Assembly (NCBI GenBank): GCA_023255965.1 | Contig: JAGDWE010000020.1 | Coordinates: 1 to 39,096 of the forward strand | Source of the DNA: Desulfurococcales archaeon | Lineage (GTDB): Archaea > Thermoproteota > Thermoprotei_A > Sulfolobales > NBVN01 | Reading direction: 5' to 3' | DNA length: 39,096 nt | Shown here: piece after piece, positions 31,357 to 39,096 of the stretch | How positions within the stretch are numbered: position 1 is the stretch's first letter | How the letters are laid out: each line of letters begins with the position of its first letter | Position numbers and translations under genes: made by a program | Notes under the pieces: model-generated | Told to the model about the DNA's origin: nothing | Databases searched by the model: none | What the model saw: the letters and a program-made list of their open reading frames with translations, nothing else

Positions 31357-32411
31357 ATTACATCCCTTAGAACATCTAATACCTTATTACATTCATCCCT
31401 ACTACCTACAGATATCCTGTAGTAGCTATTACCTAAGTCCTTTATAGCTATCCCGTAGGTTAAAAGTAGTTCCTTAATCCTCCTTGAGTCCTTGATTAGT
31501 ATGAAGTTAGTTAGGGAATTATAAGCCTTAATCCCTAAATTTCTAAGGCCATTTAATAAGTAGTCCCTATTAGATATCAATTCATTAACGATTTTAGCGA
31601 AGTAATCCCTATTCTCCAATGCTGCAATCCCAGCAGCTAATGAGGGTGCCGGTATATCAAATGGCGTGTACGCCTTACTTAAGGCTTCAATAACCTCATG
31701 ATTGCCCACTATGTAACCTAATCTAAAGCCCGCTAATGAGAATGCCTTGCTTAAAGTCCTAACTACAATTATGTTTGGGAATTCATTAATCAACGGGGCT
31801 GCTGTATACTTACTGAATTCGTAGTATGTCTCATCGATGACGAGGAACCCACTAACGTTTTCAGCTAACCTAGCTATGGACTCCCTACGTGCCTTTAATA
31901 GCGGGGACCCGGTAGGATTGTTTGGATCGTCTATAACCACTAAGTACGAGTTAGATGCCTTATTAATTAATTCACTTAAGTCTAAGCACCACCAATCACC
32001 GCATTCAAACAACTTTACCTCATTTTTATGTAGGCCCCTAATAGATGCGAATATATCGTACATGCTGTATGTAGGGCGTACGAAGGTTACCTTATCTCCA
32101 ACTTCTGTTAGATCGTAGAATATGGCTCTTAACGCCCCATCACCCCCTAGATATGGGTAGACGTTGCTTATGTCCACTCCTACGTAATCAGCTAGCAACT
32201 CCCTAAACCTATTAAACAACTTAGCATCATACCGATTGCCTTGTCTTAATACACCAACTACGTAATTAATCACAAACTCAGGGGGGCTGTATGGAGATTC
32301 GTTAAGGTGCAGTCTTACGTCAACGTCTAGATCGCTAAATAAGTACTTACTTGAGTTGAGTAACCTAGGTCTTAATCTATCCTTAACACTACATGCAATG
32401 CGTGATCCCAA
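31353..32411 (-). CDS. hisC: Histidinol-phosphate aminotransferase
   Basis: A 352-residue fold-type I PLP enzyme and first gene of the his operon. DVRLHLNESPYSPP at the start, YLGGDGALRAI, VVIDDPNNPTGSP, VIDETYYEFS and the PLP lysine in VRTLSKAFSLAGFRLGY identify HisC. It starts at a TTG; a TATA-like element (32429-32442) lies about 25 nt before it, implying a leaderless mRNA. Activity on aromatic amino acids cannot be excluded. Confidence 0.92.
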   Translation of the reverse strand: MGSRIACSVKDRLRPRLLNSSKYLFSDLDVDVRLHLNESPYSPPEFVINYVVGVLRQGNRYDAKLFNRFRELLADYVGVDISNVYPYLGGDGALRAIFYDLTEVGDKVTFVRPTYSMYDIFASIRGLHKNEVKLFECGDWWCLDLSELINKASNSYLVVIDDPNNPTGSPLLKARRESIARLAENVSGFLVIDETYYEFSKYTAAPLINEFPNIIVVRTLSKAFSLAGFRLGYIVGNHEVIEALSKAYTPFDIPAPSLAAGIAALENRDYFAKIVNELISNRDYLLNGLRNLGIKAYNSLTNFILIKDSRRIKELLLTYGIAIKDLGNSYYRISVGSRDECNKVLDVLRDVI

Positions 32412-32428
32412 GTCTTATGATTACTGGG

Positions 32429-32442
32429 GTTTAAAAATTTAT
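32429..32442 (-). promoter_or_regulatory. TATA box of the his operon
   Basis: On the minus strand ATAAATTTTTAAAC is centred about 25 nt upstream of the hisC TTG, the archaeal spacing for a start-codon transcription start. It is the only promoter-like element seen ahead of the nine his genes, whose junctions all overlap. Confidence 0.6.
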
Positions 32443-32519
32443 GAGTCAGTAATGCGGGATCTAATCACCAGCTTCATTGCGCGAAACTTTCATCACCCTA
32501 ATATGGGAGTATTAAATGT

Positions 32520-32538
32520 AATTAAAAATTTAAATTAC
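32520..32538 (+). promoter_or_regulatory. TATA region of the decarboxylase-like gene
   Basis: AATTAAAAATTTAAATTAC lies about 27-45 nt before the ATG at 32565 on the plus strand. It is separate from the his promoter in the same 153-nt divergent gap. Confidence 0.5.
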
Positions 32539-32564
32539 AAGATGATTAATAATGTGGAGTTGAT

Positions 32565-33365
32565 ATGTCCTTAGTAAATGATTTCTGGTCGACTCCTCTA
32601 ACTAGGTCTGGGAGGTCCGCCTTAGTCCCTAGAGGGCCATGGCAATATGCTATGACCGGGTTAGGGGCGTACTATAGGGCTGACTTCGACGTCCTTAAGG
32701 AATTAGTACCTAAGCCTTTAGAGCTGGTAAGTGATGAAGTATTTACATATCTAACTGAGATAATATCCTGGAGTCCTAATGCTGTAGACCTCGCTTTAGA
32801 TGTCCCGGACTTGGTGCAGTACTCTGAGGGGGCCTTCTTCCTTAAGGTCAGGCTAAAAGGCCTTAACTACGTGTACTGCCCATTCATGTGGGTTGATAAC
32901 GACCTCTCGTTCCTTAGGGGCTTACTTGCTGGGTGGCCTAAGAAGCTAGCAAAGATAAGCATTACCAGACTACATCCGCTATTAGAGCACCTCAATGAGC
33001 CTAGGAAGGGGATTAGGTTAGGGGGCTATATATCTAGGGCTGGTTCTACACTGTATAGGTTGAAGGTTGAGCTGACAAGCAATTCCCCTACGAATAGCCT
33101 TCCACTCATATCCGAGCATTCATTCCTTCTACCCAGGTACTTCCCTGGGGTGGCTCCAGAGCTAACTACAGTAAATGAATTGGTAGTATTTGATGGCGAA
33201 TCGACCACTAAGGCTTGGGAGGGAGATGCGACACTAGATATCATAGGAAGTCCTAACGACGAGCTATACTTCTTTAAGCCGGTAAGTCGTGTAAAAGGTT
33301 ATTACTTCTACCTCCTCCTTAGGATTAAGGGACTTAAAAGGGTTGGTAGCATTGAAGGCTTCTAG
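32565..33365 (+). CDS. Acetoacetate decarboxylase family protein
   Basis: A 266-residue ADC-fold protein. LLAGWPKKLAKISI matches the GxPKKxA region where the Schiff-base lysine of acetoacetate decarboxylase lies. GAYYRADFDVLKELVPKPLEL and FMWVDNDLSFLRG are also ADC-like. The superfamily includes decarboxylases and aldolase-dehydratases, so acetone formation is only one possibility. Start is ATG 32565. It is divergent from the his operon and followed by almost 400 nt of non-coding DNA holding an sRNA gene. Confidence 0.82.
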   Translation: MSLVNDFWSTPLTRSGRSALVPRGPWQYAMTGLGAYYRADFDVLKELVPKPLELVSDEVFTYLTEIISWSPNAVDLALDVPDLVQYSEGAFFLKVRLKGLNYVYCPFMWVDNDLSFLRGLLAGWPKKLAKISITRLHPLLEHLNEPRKGIRLGGYISRAGSTLYRLKVELTSNSPTNSLPLISEHSFLLPRYFPGVAPELTTVNELVVFDGESTTKAWEGDATLDIIGSPNDELYFFKPVSRVKGYYFYLLLRIKGLKRVGSIEGF

Positions 33366-33756
33366 CTAGGTAGCGTGGAATCAAGGACTTAACAAATAAT
33401 GCCACCGTCTTTTAATGTCCTTAGCGATGAAATAGAGTCCGTAAGCGCCAAGTAGTATATGATAAACAAATAGAGTTAAGTACCAATGCCTCTAAGGCAA
33501 TGATGTCTATGACCTGATAATTCCGAGTTCCAAATGATGGAATACATCTAAGGGCGGGTATGGAGTTAAATTCATAAAAGGCAGCTTAAACTCTGTAATA
33601 ATCCTTTATAGTTAGGCTCTTATTATCCGCAAGTAATTTAGATGTAGAGGCAGTTAATAAATTTAGTGATGTTTCCGGAAGGATCTGATTAGTGATGTAA
33701 CTCCCATGAACTGATGACTTAAAATAATTCCTCACTAAGTAATTAATTGATGGATT
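33366..33756. other. 391-nt intergenic region hosting a C/D sRNA
   Basis: No protein-coding frame of interest is seen on either strand. The 3' part contains the C/D box sRNA described separately. The rest is AT-rich with scattered short TATA-like runs such as CTTTATAG at about 33603-33610. A second C/D-like arrangement at 33500-33551 has guide intervals of only 7 nt and is not called. Confidence 0.6.
33664..33716 (+). ncRNA. Archaeal C/D box sRNA (probable 2'-O-methylation guide)
   Basis: The architecture is exact: C box GTGATGT (33666-33672), 12-nt guide, D' box CTGA (33685-33688), 3-nt spacer, C' box GTGATGT (33692-33698), 12-nt guide, D box CTGA (33711-33714). Twelve-nt box spacing and a total of about 50 nt are the archaeal norm; the last base of each C box (T for A) is outside the core sheared pairs. 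The D guide AACTCCCATGAA contains 9 nt complementary to CATGGGAGT, a segment I recall from the 5' region of crenarchaeal 16S rRNA, with the modified base predicted at the U of CAUGGG. That resembles the Sulfolobus sR1 target (U52). No target was recognised for the D' guide. Confidence 0.83.
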
Positions 33757-34254
33757 ATGTCGTTAAGTACCTTCGAGTTATTAGATGACGTCCCTCACCC
33801 ACTGGCCATAATTGCTGCAGGGAAGTACGATGAAGTAGGGAAGAGAGGGGGCATGACGGCTGCATGGTTATCGAGGGTCTCCTTCCATCCCCCTTTAATG
33901 GCTGTAGCTATATCTCCATATCGTCATACCTATAAGTTAATTATTGAATATAGAGCCTTCACGATCAATCTGGTCTCTAAGGAGCTGGAAAACATAACAA
34001 TGGAGGTCTTCGGCTCATTAAGTGGTCGGGATGTTGATAAGTTTAAGGCGTGTGGTATTGAGCCATTAAGCGCAAGAAGGGTACTCGCACCTGTAATCCC
34101 TAAATCACCATTAGTGATCGAATGTAGGTATGCGGAGGATTTTAAGATAGGTGATCATATGGTAGTCATCGGTGAGGTAGTTGATGCATACAGGCTTTCT
34201 GATGAAGTTCCACTAATATACTTGAAAGGTACTTCAGCTAGGGTATGCTGGTGA
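33757..34254 (+). CDS. Flavin reductase-like FMN-binding split barrel protein
   Basis: A 165-residue flavin-binding protein of the flavin reductase/HpaC-like group. PHPLAIIAAGKYDEVGKRGGMTAAWLSRVSFHPPLMAVAI is the typical FMN-binding N-terminal half; AFTINLVSKE and GDHMVVIGEVVDA follow. Such proteins reduce flavins with NAD(P)H or bind FMN/Fe centres. It is followed with overlap by the NAD(P)HX repair gene, and riboflavin genes are next, so the context is flavin and nicotinamide cofactor metabolism. Confidence 0.86.
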   Translation: MSLSTFELLDDVPHPLAIIAAGKYDEVGKRGGMTAAWLSRVSFHPPLMAVAISPYRHTYKLIIEYRAFTINLVSKELENITMEVFGSLSGRDVDKFKACGIEPLSARRVLAPVIPKSPLVIECRYAEDFKIGDHMVVIGEVVDAYRLSDEVPLIYLKGTSARVCW

Positions 34255-35858
34255 ATCTTATGAGTAATTACAGGCTACCAGTCTGTAGCTCAGCTGAGAT
34301 GAGGAAAATAGATGAACTAGCTAGCAAGGAATTCCATGTAGACCCGCTACTACTTATGGAGGATGCTGGCACAGCCATATACTCCTTACTAGCTTATGAA
34401 GTAGGTCTTAATAAAAGGTATGTAGTTATTGCAGGCACAGGGAATAATGGAGGAGATGCGTTGGTAGTTGCTAGGAGATTATATAGTTGCGGATGTGGGG
34501 TGAGGGTATTTATAATAGGTGACCCAAGTAAATATCCCGAGCCTGCTAGAAGGAATTACGAATTACTTAACGTTATCGGCGTACCGACTAGGGTTATAAT
34601 GAGTGCAAGTGAGTTAAACACTCTAATCGATGCCTTAATTAATTGTGATGTAGTTGTAGTTGGATTAATAGGTATTGGGTTAAGGGGCGAGGTGGGCGGC
34701 CTCTATAGGGAGGTTATAGAATTAGTCAACAATGCACGTAAGGTAGTTGTGAGCGTTGATATTCCATCGGGAATTAATGCCGACAATGGACAGGTTTGTG
34801 GCGCGGCCATTAAATCAACTTACACGGTAACTTTTGGAGCCCCTAAATATGGGAACATACTGTATCCAGGCTATTACTATTGTGGAAAGCTATATGTATC
34901 TAGGCTATCTTACCCTCCAGAGCTTTACGACCTAGTTGGAGTTAAGGTGGAGTTGAATACACCTATAACGATGCCCGAGAGGATTAAATGGGGTCATAAG
35001 GGAACCTTCGGTAAGTTCCTAGCCATTGCCGGTGCTAGATACTATTACGGGGCTCCTTACTATGTGGCGTATTCGTTCCTAAAGGCTGGAGGGGGTTACT
35101 CGAGGCTTGCTGCACCCAAGTCCATCGTACCGTATGTGGCATCAAGATGTAGTGAAGTCGTTTACATGCCCCTTGAGGAGACGCCTGAGGGAAGCATATC
35201 TAAAGCTAATTACGATTACATAATTAAGGCTATAGATTTATATGACATAGATATAGTTGCGCTAGGCCCTGGAACATCACTTAACGCCGAGACCCAGGAG
35301 CTAATTCTGGAATTAGCTAAGGCGATTAAAAAGCCGTTAATAATTGATGGCGATGGACTGACAGCAATATCTAAGGAAGTAGATGTGATTAGGGGCAGGG
35401 AAGCTCCTACAATCCTGACGCCTCATCTAATCGAATTCCAGAGGATAACCAACCTTGATTTGAAGGAAATTATTAACGACCCAATAGGGGTTCTAAGGAA
35501 GGTTTGTACGGATTTAAATGCATATATCGTGCTTAAGGGAGCTCACTCACTAATTGGTTACCCCAATGGAACTATATATGTTAATATGACCGGTAATCCT
35601 GGGATGGCTAAGGCTGGATCAGGTGATGTTTTGACCGGCACTATAGCTGCCATGTACGGGATAGGTTATAGGGATATAGGTAGTGCTGTGAGGATGGGCG
35701 CACTAGTTCATGGCTTAGCAGGTGATTTAGCTGCTGAAGACTTAGGTGAGGATGGATTGACCCCGGATGATATAATGAATTACCTACCTAATGCTATGAA
35801 GTTGCTAAGGAATAACGCTGAATACGTAATCAGTAAATACATGCCTAAAATCATCTAG
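34245..35858 (+). CDS. nnr: Bifunctional NAD(P)H-hydrate epimerase/ADP-dependent dehydratase
   Basis: A 537-residue fusion repairing hydrated NAD(P)H. Residues about 10-225 are the YjeF N-terminal epimerase (AGTGNNGGDALVVARRL; VDIPSGINADNG; VTFGAPKYGN). Residues about 240-530 are the ribokinase-like dehydratase (GHKGTFGKFLAIAGA; LGPGTSL; IDGDGLTAI; LTPHLIEF; GNPGMAKAGSGDVLTGTIAAM). The frame starts at ATG 34245, overlapping the flavin reductase by 10 nt; ATG 34260 (MSNYRLP), just after that stop, is an equally good start. Confidence 0.95.
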   Translation: MLVNLMSNYRLPVCSSAEMRKIDELASKEFHVDPLLLMEDAGTAIYSLLAYEVGLNKRYVVIAGTGNNGGDALVVARRLYSCGCGVRVFIIGDPSKYPEPARRNYELLNVIGVPTRVIMSASELNTLIDALINCDVVVVGLIGIGLRGEVGGLYREVIELVNNARKVVVSVDIPSGINADNGQVCGAAIKSTYTVTFGAPKYGNILYPGYYYCGKLYVSRLSYPPELYDLVGVKVELNTPITMPERIKWGHKGTFGKFLAIAGARYYYGAPYYVAYSFLKAGGGYSRLAAPKSIVPYVASRCSEVVYMPLEETPEGSISKANYDYIIKAIDLYDIDIVALGPGTSLNAETQELILELAKAIKKPLIIDGDGLTAISKEVDVIRGREAPTILTPHLIEFQRITNLDLKEIINDPIGVLRKVCTDLNAYIVLKGAHSLIGYPNGTIYVNMTGNPGMAKAGSGDVLTGTIAAMYGIGYRDIGSAVRMGALVHGLAGDLAAEDLGEDGLTPDDIMNYLPNAMKLLRNNAEYVISKYMPKII

Positions 35859-35914
35859 CACCGCCTTTAATAAGCGAATTACTTAAAAATAATTTCATTA
35901 GGTATTAGTAGGGA

Positions 35915-35932
35915 TCGAGTTGAGCAACTCGA
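35915..35932 (+). promoter_or_regulatory. Perfect inverted repeat covering the ribH start codon
   Basis: TCGAGTT-gagc-AACTCGA is a 7-bp perfect stem with a 4-nt loop; the TTG start (35920-35922) lies inside it. TATA-like TTACTTAAAAATAATT at about 35880-35895 would put transcription start close by. It could be an operator for a riboflavin regulator or an mRNA hairpin limiting translation. Confidence 0.5.
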
Positions 35933-36387
35933 ATGAGATTAAGATAGCTATAGTGGTTGCGGAATTCAACTATGATGTAACTTACTTAATGCTTCAGAAG
36001 GCATTAAATCACGCTAACTTCCTAGGAGTTAAGGTAGTGTACGTAATTAAGGTTCCAGGCAGTTTTGAGATACCATTAGCTGTTAGTAAATTACTCGAGA
36101 AGGGAGATGTAGATGGGGTGGTAACATTAGGAGCTGTAATTCAGGGTGAGACGAAGCATGATGAGGTAGTAGCTCATCAAGCTGCGAGAAAGATTATGGA
36201 TCTATCAATTCAATACGGCAAGCCTGTGGGACTAGGAATAATTGGACCTGGCGCCTCCAGAATGCAGGCCCTAGAAAGAGTGGAGGACTACGCTAGGAGG
36301 GCTGTAGAAGCTGTAGTTAAGATGGTTAAGAGACTTAAGGAGCTAGGTAAGGCATCAGCTAGTGGGCAAGTAATTTTTATTGAGTGA
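35920..36387 (+). CDS. ribH: 6,7-dimethyl-8-ribityllumazine synthase
   Basis: A 155-residue lumazine synthase, the penultimate step in riboflavin synthesis. IAIVVAEFNYDVTYLML, IKVPGSFEIPLAVSKLL and TLGAVIQGETKHDEVVAHQA carry the substrate-binding Phe/Asn, the Glu of GSFE and the active-site His of KHDE. Start is a TTG, since no ATG or GTG lies near the family N-terminus, and it is embedded in an inverted repeat. arfA follows 6 nt later, so the two are cotranscribed. Confidence 0.95.
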   Translation: MSNSNEIKIAIVVAEFNYDVTYLMLQKALNHANFLGVKVVYVIKVPGSFEIPLAVSKLLEKGDVDGVVTLGAVIQGETKHDEVVAHQAARKIMDLSIQYGKPVGLGIIGPGASRMQALERVEDYARRAVEAVVKMVKRLKELGKASASGQVIFIE

Positions 36388-36393
36388 AGCGAT

Positions 36394-37062
36394 TTGGTTT
36401 ACACAGCGTTAATAGAATTAATTAATTTCAAGTCTTGGACTGAGTCCCTAGGATATGATAGGGAGTGGTTGATACAGATCACGCAGTCGGAGATCTACAG
36501 CTTAATCCAATCCATCACCAAGGACTTCGGCGGGTACTCACTGCCTCTAAGGTATGACGTACAAATATCCATACTCCCTCTTAATGCCGATATTAATTTA
36601 TTCACAGATGATTTAAGGAGTGCTTTGATGAGTAAATCACCTGTCCCTATATCAATTAATGTTCGCTGCGGACTCCCCCATGAAGTCCTAAGTAACGAGT
36701 TTAGAGCTGAGTGCCATCCACGGGATATATGTATAGCTCACCTAGACTTAAATGACTTCACACTTAAATCAAGCCATAGAGGGTTATATCATCCGTACGT
36801 AGACGTATTGAGGATTACCTCTGAATTAGCTATTAAGTTAGTCGGTAGAGCTATAGTGCAGTACCTGGGGGGCGATAACGTAGCTGTAATTTCAGACCCA
36901 AAGTATCTGGATTCAATAGTAAATGAGATAATGAAATACGACGTCAAGCTGGGTATTGGGATATCTAAATACCCTAGGAAGTCGTTCGAACTAGCTACTA
37001 AGGCATTAAGTATTTTAAGGAAGGGTAATAGATCGCTGAAGTACCTAGTGCTTAGGGAATGA
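36394..37062 (+). CDS. arfA: GTP cyclohydrolase III (archaeal riboflavin/F420 pathway)
   Basis: A 222-residue homologue of M. jannaschii MJ0145, which converts GTP to the formylamino-pyrimidine FAPy at the start of archaeal riboflavin and F420 synthesis. The N-terminal IELINFKSWTESLGYDREW and QITQSEIYSLIQ, then AHLDLNDFT and the GGDNVAVIS turn (cyclase-like GGDN), are diagnostic; the two halves show the nucleotide-cyclase-like duplicated fold. Start is TTG. Its 3' end overlaps the convergent phosphohexomutase gene by 11 nt. With ribH and ArfC at 25.2 kb, three riboflavin steps are in the window. Confidence 0.92.
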   Translation: MVYTALIELINFKSWTESLGYDREWLIQITQSEIYSLIQSITKDFGGYSLPLRYDVQISILPLNADINLFTDDLRSALMSKSPVPISINVRCGLPHEVLSNEFRAECHPRDICIAHLDLNDFTLKSSHRGLYHPYVDVLRITSELAIKLVGRAIVQYLGGDNVAVISDPKYLDSIVNEIMKYDVKLGIGISKYPRKSFELATKALSILRKGNRSLKYLVLRE

Positions 37063-38452
37063 GAGCTCCGTCGAGCTCTAATTCCATCCCTCTTGATTTA
37101 AGGTAGCCTCTACATGCTCTAATAACGTCGTCTACTAACTCCTTAACCCTCCTAACATCCTTACCTTCAGCATATATCCTTACCTTGGCTTCAGTACCGC
37201 TAGGCCTTATTAAAACCCATGACGAATCGTCATAATCTATCCTCAATCCATCAATCCTCAAAACACTTGCTGTATTTGGCGCCTTCGATTCGATGTAATC
37301 CCTTAGATACTCATATACTCCCATCTTCAAGTTACTTGGCACTTTAATTGAGTACCTCGCCTGTGGGTAATTAGGTATATCCCTCAGTAACTCATTAATG
37401 GACTTTCCCTCCTCAATCATCATCCTCGCTATCAGTCCTACCTGGTATATGGAATCTATCCATAGACCCCATGACGGATCAATTAACTTCCATGGCTCAG
37501 CAGCCATTAATGCGTTATGCTCAATCAATGCCTCATGGATCTTACCTAATTTACTGACGATTAACTTACCGCCGTACTTCTCAACTACCTCTCTAACTGC
37601 ATTACCGCAGTCGATAGAGGCAACTACGTAGCCTCCGCCTTCCTTAATCAACTTGTACTTAAACATTAACGCGATTATCCTATCCTGCTTAACGAACCCG
37701 TCAACTGGATCTATAACAGCTAATCTATCTCCATCGCCGTCATGTGCTAGGTAGACGTCCACATCTAACGATCTTGCTACTGGTATATAACGCTCTAATA
37801 CGTCAGGCCTAGGCTCCGGCTCTCTACCAGGGAATCTGCCATCTATGTTTGAATTAATGGTAATAACATGCGCACCTAAATTACTTAGTAACTTAGGCGT
37901 AGTAATCGATGCGGCACAGTTAGCTGTATCTAGTAATACTTTAATCCTCTTACGGATCTCGGAGGGCATTAATCTTCTACTTAACTCCTTTAAGTACTCC
38001 TCATTCAATCCATCAAGGATCGAATAACTACCTAAAGAAGGCCAATCGACGTATTTAAAGGAGTTACCCTCTATCAACTCCTCTATGTACTTCTCATCAC
38101 TACTCCTCAATTCAAGCCCCCTAGCGTCAAATACCTTAACCCCATTATATTCGGGCGGGTTGTGACTAGCTGTTACATAGACACCTCCTATACATCCATG
38201 CCTAACTATGCCGTACGCCAGAACTGGAATTGGTATTAATCCAGCATCGAAGACGGTAATTCCTCCAGCCATTAAACCAGTAGCTAACGATAGCTTGAGT
38301 AACTGCGTTGATAGCCTGCAATCGCCTCCTATGATTATGCTCCCTTTATTACCTAGGAATGTGGATAGAGCTAATCCTAGTTTATGCATTAACTCAGGAG
38401 TTATATCCCTCAGGTAAACGCCCCTAATGCCTGATGTGCCGAAGAGCTTCAT
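37052..38452 (-). CDS. Phosphomannomutase/phosphoglucomutase family protein
   Basis: A 466-residue alpha-D-phosphohexomutase. FGTSGIRGVYL opens the protein; the phosphoserine loop is VTASHNPPEYNG, the magnesium loop is AHDGDGDRLAVID, and the phosphate-binding loop is IRPSGTEAKVRIYAEG. The sugar-binding loop reads AAEPWK, in place of the GEESGH of dual PMM/PGM enzymes, so specificity (mannose, glucose or glucosamine phosphate) is uncertain. It is 3 nt downstream of the THUMP gene, probably in the same transcript. Confidence 0.92.
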   Translation of the reverse strand: MKLFGTSGIRGVYLRDITPELMHKLGLALSTFLGNKGSIIIGGDCRLSTQLLKLSLATGLMAGGITVFDAGLIPIPVLAYGIVRHGCIGGVYVTASHNPPEYNGVKVFDARGLELRSSDEKYIEELIEGNSFKYVDWPSLGSYSILDGLNEEYLKELSRRLMPSEIRKRIKVLLDTANCAASITTPKLLSNLGAHVITINSNIDGRFPGREPEPRPDVLERYIPVARSLDVDVYLAHDGDGDRLAVIDPVDGFVKQDRIIALMFKYKLIKEGGGYVVASIDCGNAVREVVEKYGGKLIVSKLGKIHEALIEHNALMAAEPWKLIDPSWGLWIDSIYQVGLIARMMIEEGKSINELLRDIPNYPQARYSIKVPSNLKMGVYEYLRDYIESKAPNTASVLRIDGLRIDYDDSSWVLIRPSGTEAKVRIYAEGKDVRRVKELVDDVIRACRGYLKSRGMELELDGALIP

Positions 38453-38455
38453 TAA

Positions 38456-38971
38456 CTAGACCCTCTTAATTTCCTCAGGCTTAAGTAGTGATATAGCAGC
38501 CCTCTTAAGGACTCTATGGTACCTTACGACTCTAATGTATATGATCCATTGGGGGTTTTCAAGATCAACAGGTCTATCAACGTACTTGGCTAATTCCTTA
38601 ATAGAGTCTATGGTGTGTAGTTCCTCAGTAAATCCCTCATCATTAACCCTATATAGATGGCCTTCCAAAGTTATTCTAAACGTCTCATTGGGGGGTATCC
38701 TACTGGCCAATTCCTTAACGACCTCGCATACCTTACTTATCTCAGGCTCTACGACGTAGTCCACGGGTATGACCCTAATTATTGGGGTGTTCGCCGCTGA
38801 CTCCCTTATTAACCTAGCTACTTCCCTAGGATCATCAGCCATATAGAGAATTACTGACTGATAGGAAGCTACGTACTTAATTCTATCGTTAAGTACTTGA
38901 CTTAAGTAGCTACGTACCCAGCTATAGTTATCAACTCCTGCCTCATGGATTACTATTAAGTTAAACTCCAA
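38456..38971 (-). CDS. THUMP domain protein, Tan1-like
   Basis: A 171-residue protein whose middle and end form a THUMP RNA-binding domain (ARLIRESAANTPIIRVIPVDYVV, KELASRIPPNETFRITLEGHLY, NPQWIIYIRVV). The arrangement resembles eukaryotic Tan1 and its archaeal homologues, which help Kre33/TmcA-type enzymes acetylate tRNA cytidines. No catalytic domain is attached, so it is likely a tRNA-binding adaptor. A TTTTTATTTAC element on the minus strand about 35 nt upstream (near 39010) may be its promoter. Confidence 0.82.
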   Translation of the reverse strand: MEFNLIVIHEAGVDNYSWVRSYLSQVLNDRIKYVASYQSVILYMADDPREVARLIRESAANTPIIRVIPVDYVVEPEISKVCEVVKELASRIPPNETFRITLEGHLYRVNDEGFTEELHTIDSIKELAKYVDRPVDLENPQWIIYIRVVRYHRVLKRAAISLLKPEEIKRV

Positions 38972-39049
38972 AACAACACCAACCTAATTATGGCTTTCAG
39001 CAGTAAATAAAAACTTAATCAACTTACTATCAGAGGCTGATCCTCATGG

Positions 39050-39096
39050 TGATTTTCATCCCTCACGGGTTCCTTCACCTACGCCCTTTGGGCTAG
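39050..39096. repeat. Partial IS200/IS605-like end at the window edge
   Basis: CACCTACGCCC-ttt-GGGCTAG (39076-39096) resembles the minus-strand form of the 17.76-kb hairpin (CCTCGCCCTTTAGGGCGGGG). It is cut by the end of the window, so the assignment is tentative. Confidence 0.3.

Noticed and set aside
33500..33551. Second C/D-box-like pattern (ATGATGT...CTGA...ATGATGG...CTAA)
   Set aside because: Both intervals between boxes are only 7 nt, too short for guides, and the last box is CTAA rather than CTGA.
1..39096. CRISPR array, tRNA or rRNA gene
   Set aside because: Scanning for regularly spaced direct repeats, for T-arm GTTCRANNC with acceptor stems, and for rRNA signatures in the intergenic regions gave nothing convincing; split or permuted tRNA halves could still be missed by eye.

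Overview
The window looks like a chromosome segment of a hyperthermophilic crenarchaeon. A low/mid-GC Thermoproteales lineage (Caldivirga/Vulcanisaeta-like) is my best guess, from style rather than from a marker gene. The evidence is heavy AGG and TTA codon use, TTG and GTG starts, TATA boxes 25-30 nt before start codons (leaderless mRNAs), archaeal riboflavin enzymes (GTP cyclohydrolase III, ArfC-type reductase), a PAC2 proteasome-assembly chaperone, a tungsten aldehyde oxidoreductase and a textbook archaeal C/D box sRNA. No rRNA, tRNA or CRISPR array was found.

Layout. 1-9,971: mostly single catabolic genes (macro domain, aldo/keto reductase, UxaA-type SAF protein, old-yellow-enzyme homologue, Nramp-related transporter, Ldh2-type dehydrogenase, MBL hydrolase, DUF72, class III aminotransferase, RidA), a GC-rich structured RNA candidate (661-1000) and a decayed formamidase-like gene (7016-7428). 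10,000-15,341: a tight operon of an NMT1-type ABC importer, a four-cluster ferredoxin, an aldehyde:ferredoxin oxidoreductase and a MoaD-like protein, behind a region packed with inverted repeats. 15,519-17,806: a GalT-like protein, a sugar-phosphate isomerase and an IS200/IS605 remnant. 17,913-25,830: a co-directional run of PAC2, Hsp20, HypD, a HypC-thioesterase fusion, a 2-hydroxyacid dehydrogenase, two FGGY kinases and ArfC, probably one transcript starting at a perfect inverted repeat. 26,069-32,411 (minus): a compact histidine operon hisC-G-A-B-F-D-E-H-I. 32,565-37,062: acetoacetate-decarboxylase-like protein, C/D sRNA, flavin reductase, NAD(P)HX repair enzyme, RibH and ArfA. 37,052-38,971 (minus): phosphohexomutase and a THUMP protein.

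How genes work together. The his operon encodes all the usual enzymes except a recognisable histidinol-phosphate phosphatase. ArfA, ArfC and RibH are three riboflavin-pathway steps in two places. The ABC importer and aldehyde oxidoreductase may form an uptake-and-oxidation module. The most unusual items are the HypC-thioesterase fusion; two FGGY kinases sharing an identical 85-nt tract inside otherwise diverged genes; a hydroxyacid dehydrogenase with a foreign-looking central segment; and hisD, whose conserved N-terminus lies in frame upstream of the first ATG with no standard start codon.
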